From an uncultured Bacillota bacterium (lineage in GTDB: Bacteria > Bacillota > Clostridia > Christensenellales > UBA1242), in assembly GCA_949282835.1 (NCBI GenBank), contig CASDQU010000102.1, positions 1 through 8,141 on the forward strand: a stretch of 8,141 nucleotides of DNA, given 5' to 3'. The notes below the pieces were generated by a model that was given only the letters and a program-made list of their open reading frames with translations, did no database searches and was not told the DNA's origin. Positions 5,709-8,141 of the stretch are shown piece by piece. Position numbers and translations under genes: made by a program. Numbering within the stretch: the first letter of the stretch is position 1; each line of letters opens with the position of its first letter.

Positions 5709-5724
5709 ATTTTTTTATTATAAT
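5697..5724 (+). promoter_or_regulatory. Predicted promoter giving a leaderless radical SAM transcript
   Basis: TTGATT (5697-5702, four of six) is followed after 16 bases by a perfect TATAAT (5719-5724). The expected start point, 7-8 bases past the -10 box, coincides with the A of the ATG at 5732. No Shine-Dalgarno sequence lies between; the bases there are all A or T. Confidence 0.55.
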
Positions 5725-5731
5725 TTTATTT

Positions 5732-6574
5732 ATGCTATGCAATGATTGTCCACGAATGTGTAATGTGGATAGAACTCAAAGGCTAGGCTTTTGTGGCTGT
5801 CCTAACAAAATCGTGGTATCAAAAGTTATAGAAAATTTCATGTGGGAAGAGCCTTGTATATGTGGAAGCAAAGGCACTCTTGCTATATTTTTTGCTGGCT
5901 GTAACCTTAGGTGTAATTATTGTCAAAATTATCAGATTTCTTTTTCTTGCAAAGGGGTACAATATTCTGCCAAAGAATTTGCCGATTATTTAAATAGTTT
6001 TGACCAAGATAAATTCTCTGCGATTGAATTTATTTCGCCCACACAATATTCATCCCTTCTTTTAGAAGTTTTAGAGCATTTTCAAAAAAAGATACCTTTA
6101 GTTTGGAACAGCGGGGGATATGAAAGGGCGGACATGATTGAAAAACTTGCAAAGAGGGTAGATGTTTTTCTCCCAGACCTAAAATATGCCGACAATACCC
6201 TTTCAACAGACTTTTCGCACTCCTATGATTATTTCCGCTATGCTAGTAGCGCAATCAAAATGATGCGTAGCTGCAAAAAGGAAGAGATATTTAAAGAAGG
6301 GGTGCTTGTGAGCGGAGTTTTGATTAGGCATTTGGTGTTGCCAGGATTTGCTAAAGACAGCTTAGAAGTGTTAGATTTTATTGCAAGCAAGATTAAAAAT
6401 CCTTTTATTAGCTTAATGAGCCAATACACGCCAACTCCTTTTAGCAAAATCAAAAGGAAACTTTATCCTTTAGAATACAAACTTGTGCTTGAGCATGCTC
6501 AAAAATTAAAACTAGATAAGGGCTATTTTCAAGATTTGGATTCTGCAAGCGATTCTTTTATTCCATCTTTTTAA
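5732..6574 (+). CDS. Radical SAM protein, PflA/PflX-like (COG1313 type)
   Basis: The 280-residue protein has the radical SAM cluster motif C57-x3-C61-x2-C64 (AGCNLRCNYCQN), which binds a [4Fe-4S] cluster and S-adenosylmethionine. Before it lies an extra Cys-rich N-terminus, LCNDCPRMC (C3, C6, C10) and FCGCP (C21, C23), as in the COG1313 family, whose members resemble pyruvate formate-lyase activases. Later family blocks are present: WNSGGY (125-130), DLKYAD (149-154), LIRHLVLPG (197-205) and MSQYTPTP (229-236). The target is unknown; glycyl-radical activation is only an analogy, and no glycyl radical enzyme gene is nearby. ATG 5732 fits the family N-terminus and no in-frame upstream start is plausible. 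It lacks a ribosome binding site, unlike every other gene with a visible start here; the likely reason is a leaderless mRNA. The length is close to the usual 290-300 residues. Confidence 0.9.
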   Translation: MLCNDCPRMCNVDRTQRLGFCGCPNKIVVSKVIENFMWEEPCICGSKGTLAIFFAGCNLRCNYCQNYQISFSCKGVQYSAKEFADYLNSFDQDKFSAIEFISPTQYSSLLLEVLEHFQKKIPLVWNSGGYERADMIEKLAKRVDVFLPDLKYADNTLSTDFSHSYDYFRYASSAIKMMRSCKKEEIFKEGVLVSGVLIRHLVLPGFAKDSLEVLDFIASKIKNPFISLMSQYTPTPFSKIKRKLYPLEYKLVLEHAQKLKLDKGYFQDLDSASDSFIPSF

Positions 6575-6579
6575 AATGT

Positions 6580-6608
6580 TTGACAAAAAAGTTTGATATA
6601 TTTAAAAT
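6580..6608 (+). promoter_or_regulatory. Strong predicted sigma-A-type promoter for the small membrane protein
   Basis: A perfect TTGACA (6580-6585) is followed after 17 bases by TAAAAT (6603-6608, five of six). It begins five bases after the radical SAM stop codon. The leader would be about 12-15 bases and carries AGAGAGG just before the ATG. Confidence 0.75.
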
Positions 6609-6627
6609 ATAATAAAAGAGAGGAATT

Positions 6628-6936
6628 ATGCAGGAACTCAGCGCTTATTTAAAAAGAAAGATGATGATTTCAAGAATTTTTGGCATATTTGCCTGTCTTG
6701 TGGCAATCACAGGACTTGTATTAAAATTTCTTGAACTTTTAGATGATTGGCTTTGCCTTATGATGATTGTCTATAGTCTTGGCACTATCTTTGCTTTAAA
6801 TGGCAATCTTCAAGATATTAAAGTTGGAAATCCATGGCAGCGCATTAATTTTGCTTGCTCTGTAATAATGTATTTATTTGTCATTTTTATCATCATTTAT
6901 GGGTTTTGCATAGGGGAGCTTAGTGTACAGTTTTAA
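6628..6936 (+). CDS. Small membrane protein with three predicted helices, function unknown
   Basis: I do not recognise this 102-residue protein. A basic N-terminus (LKRKMMISR, 8-16) precedes three hydrophobic segments: about 14-35 (IFGIFACLVAITGLVLKFL), 41-57 (WLCLMMIVYSLGTIFAL) and 74-94 (NFACSVIMYLFVIFIIIYGF). By the positive-inside rule the N-terminus is probably cytoplasmic. The loop NGNLQDIKVGNPWQRI (58-73) joins helices two and three. No enzymatic motif or signal peptidase site is visible. It has its own strong promoter, a ribosome binding site (AGAGAGG, 6617-6623) and a terminator shared with the convergent gene, so it is likely a real, separately expressed gene. Such proteins are common in Firmicutes and often poorly conserved. 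Confidence 0.72.
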   Translation: MQELSAYLKRKMMISRIFGIFACLVAITGLVLKFLELLDDWLCLMMIVYSLGTIFALNGNLQDIKVGNPWQRINFACSVIMYLFVIFIIIYGFCIGELSVQF

Positions 6937-6944
6937 ATAAAAAA

Positions 6945-6973
6945 AAGCGAATAGATTTATTCGCTTGTTTTTT
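6945..6973. terminator. Bidirectional intrinsic terminator between convergent genes
   Basis: AAGCGAATA (6945-6953) pairs with TATTCGCTT (6958-6966) around a 4-base loop. GTTTTTTT follows on the plus strand and an eight-T run follows on the minus strand. It serves the membrane protein gene from the left and the fibre gene from the right. The stop codon of the minus-strand gene (6957-6959) lies inside the hairpin, so its last codons form part of the stem. Confidence 0.88.
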
Positions 6974-8141
6974 GATACCCCTCAATTCTATAGATATAAA
7001 AGTTTGCATGAGCTGTGCCTTGTACGATATCGACTGTACCATCACTACCAAAAGTAAAGGTGCAATATTTTAATACCATAAACCTTGTTTTTACAGAGGT
7101 GAGTTGCGCCTTTAAAAAGTAAATACCGGTAAATGTAGAAGGAATGGCACTAAGCAAAAATTCATCTTTTATAGTGTCTTTAATTTTGACATCAATTTGT
7201 GCAGGCAGAGTATTAAGACGGGCATAAATTTTTAGACGGTTATATGGCGCAGTGTTGATAGAAATGCTGTCTCCAGCCTTAAGTCCTCCAGTATATCCAA
7301 AGTTAATATTTTCATCGACACTAAACATGCTATATAAAAGGTCATAATCAGTTCCTTGCGAAGAAGCATTGAGACGAGTTACAACATTTTGCATTGTTGA
7401 ATTGATGGAGGATATTGAGCTTGTTAGCAGAGTGATTTGACCTTGCAGGGCAGTTAAATCTTCATTGTCACCAGAACTATTTTCTAAAGTGGTAACCCTG
7501 TTTGTCAAAGAGGAAATAGAAGAGTTTATATTTTGAATGGTACTGTTTATTGTAGAAATATTTCCAGTTTGAAGGTTAAGAGCGCTATTCATAGTATCCA
7601 AAGAGCCTTGCAGGTCTTGGTCAGCCTCTTCAAGTGAGGTAATGTTTTGATTGATAGAAGAGATATTATTATTAATTGTGTCAATATTAGAATTGATGGT
7701 AGAAATATTGGCAGTTGTCAAATCTACCTTGCCGTCAACTAAATCGATATTCTCTTGCAAGGTTGCGTCAGCACTCTCAAGAGTAGAGATGTCTTGTGAA
7801 AGCTCTTCAATATTGTCGTTAATAGAGCCAATGGCAGAATTTATGGTCGCAAAATTACCATTTTGAAGTTCAAGCACGCCGTTTATAGTATCAATAGAGC
7901 CTTGCAAGTCTTGCTCAGCCTCTTCAAGTGAGGTAATGTTTTGAGTGATAGATGAGATATTATTATTAATAGTGTCAATACTAGAATTGATGGTAGAGAT
8001 ATTAGCAGTTGTCAAATCTACCTTGCCATCAACTAAATCGATATTCTCTTGCAAGGTTGCGTCAGCACTCTCAAGAGTAGAGATGTCTTGTGAAAGCTCT
8101 TCAATGTTGTCATTGATAGAGCCGATAGCAGAATTTATGGT
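6957..8141 (-). CDS. Coiled-coil fibre protein with beta-rich C-terminal tip, phage-tail-fibre or adhesin-like (5' end missing)
   Basis: The frame is open to the right edge; a TTG at 8054 is in frame but lies inside the repeat and is not a credible start. The visible 394 residues are a long heptad-repeat region followed by a globular end. The repeat region reads as consecutive seven-residue units such as ISTINSS, IDTINNN, ISSITQN, ITSLEEA, with hydrophobic residues at regular spacing and many S, T, N and Q. This suits a trimeric, extended fibre. A break at NSSGDNEDL precedes the last helix (about 7380-7460). The last ~135 residues, from SQGTDYDLLYSMFSVDENINFGYTG onward (quoted in part), are beta-rich with a LKIYARLN strand and finish IYRIEGYQKTSE; this is probably a binding tip. 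No signal peptide can be judged because the start is missing. The general form matches tail fibres or surface adhesins; no close family is claimed. Confidence 0.72.
   Translation of the reverse strand, partial: TINSAIGSINDNIEELSQDISTLESADATLQENIDLVDGKVDLTTANISTINSSIDTINNNISSITQNITSLEEAEQDLQGSIDTINGVLELQNGNFATINSAIGSINDNIEELSQDISTLESADATLQENIDLVDGKVDLTTANISTINSNIDTINNNISSINQNITSLEEADQDLQGSLDTMNSALNLQTGNISTINSTIQNINSSISSLTNRVTTLENSSGDNEDLTALQGQITLLTSSISSINSTMQNVVTRLNASSQGTDYDLLYSMFSVDENINFGYTGGLKAGDSISINTAPYNRLKIYARLNTLPAQIDVKIKDTIKDEFLLSAIPSTFTGIYFLKAQLTSVKTRFMVLKYCTFTFGSDGTVDIVQGTAHANFYIYRIEGYQKTSE
7554..8141 (-). repeat. Tandem 294-bp (98-residue, 14-heptad) repeat within the fibre gene
   Basis: Two adjacent copies (7848-8141 and 7554-7847) each begin TINSAIGSINDN. 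The first 53 residues are identical and 11 of the last 45 differ. A 77-base stretch (8029-8105 and 7735-7811) is identical at DNA level, exactly 294 bases apart. The next unit, from 7553 downward, begins TINSTIQNIN and is diverged. More copies may lie beyond the window edge. Confidence 0.9.

Noticed and set aside
7100..7370. Diversity-generating retroelement variable region at the fibre tip
   Set aside because: No template repeat, reverse transcriptase or adenine-biased variant copy is visible in the window.
7651..7866. 71-codon plus-strand ORF inside the fibre gene
   Set aside because: Antisense shadow of heptad repeats; its hydrophobic look comes from reversed S/N/I codons.
7554..8141. CRISPR array or IS terminal repeats
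   Set aside because: The repeats are 294 bp, contiguous without spacers and in coding frame, so they are protein-coding tandem repeats.

Overview
The window looks like chromosome of an AT-rich, Gram-positive-type Firmicute, probably an uncultured, possibly gut-associated, member of Clostridia. Supporting signs are a Spo0A-type regulator, a lipoprotein with a classic LSGC lipobox, strong AGGAG-type ribosome binding sites, TTGACA/TATAAT-like promoters and very AT-rich spacers. The lineage is inferred; no rRNA or other marker is present.

Layout: (i) 1-1237, the 3' end of a plus-strand gene for a repetitive surface or tail-like protein with two jelly-roll-type carbohydrate-binding-like domains ending in the FGAGNEP motif, closed by an intrinsic terminator. 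(ii) 1238-1600, a T-rich, C-poor spacer ending in a promoter and leader hairpin. (iii) 1601-2718, a translationally coupled pair: a GatB/YqeY-type protein and a COG1768-type metallophosphoesterase. (iv) 2844-4344, a lipoprotein with a predicted beta-propeller, with its own promoter and terminator. (v) 4343-5173, a Spo0A-family regulator whose receiver domain has lost the phosphoacceptor Asp (Glu instead) and a metal-binding acid. (vi) 5249-5588, a small Smr-domain gene apparently split by a +1 frameshift at a site that resembles the prfB (RF2) programmed frameshift. (vii) 5668-6574, a PflA/PflX-like radical SAM gene that appears to be transcribed leaderless. (viii) 6580-6936, a small three-helix membrane protein. 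(ix) 6945-8141, a convergent bidirectional terminator and the 3' end of a minus-strand gene for a long coiled-coil fibre protein with a 294-bp (14-heptad) repeat.

The middle genes look like ordinary chromosomal genes, mostly in single-gene or two-gene units with their own promoters. They do not form one pathway. The two end genes look like phage-tail or surface-adhesin fibre proteins, but no capsid, portal, integrase or lysis gene is visible between them.

The items most worth a second look are the prfB-like +1 frameshift architecture in the Smr gene, the phosphoacceptor-less Spo0A homologue, and the leaderless radical SAM promoter. No tRNA, rRNA, CRISPR array, insertion sequence or origin was recognised.
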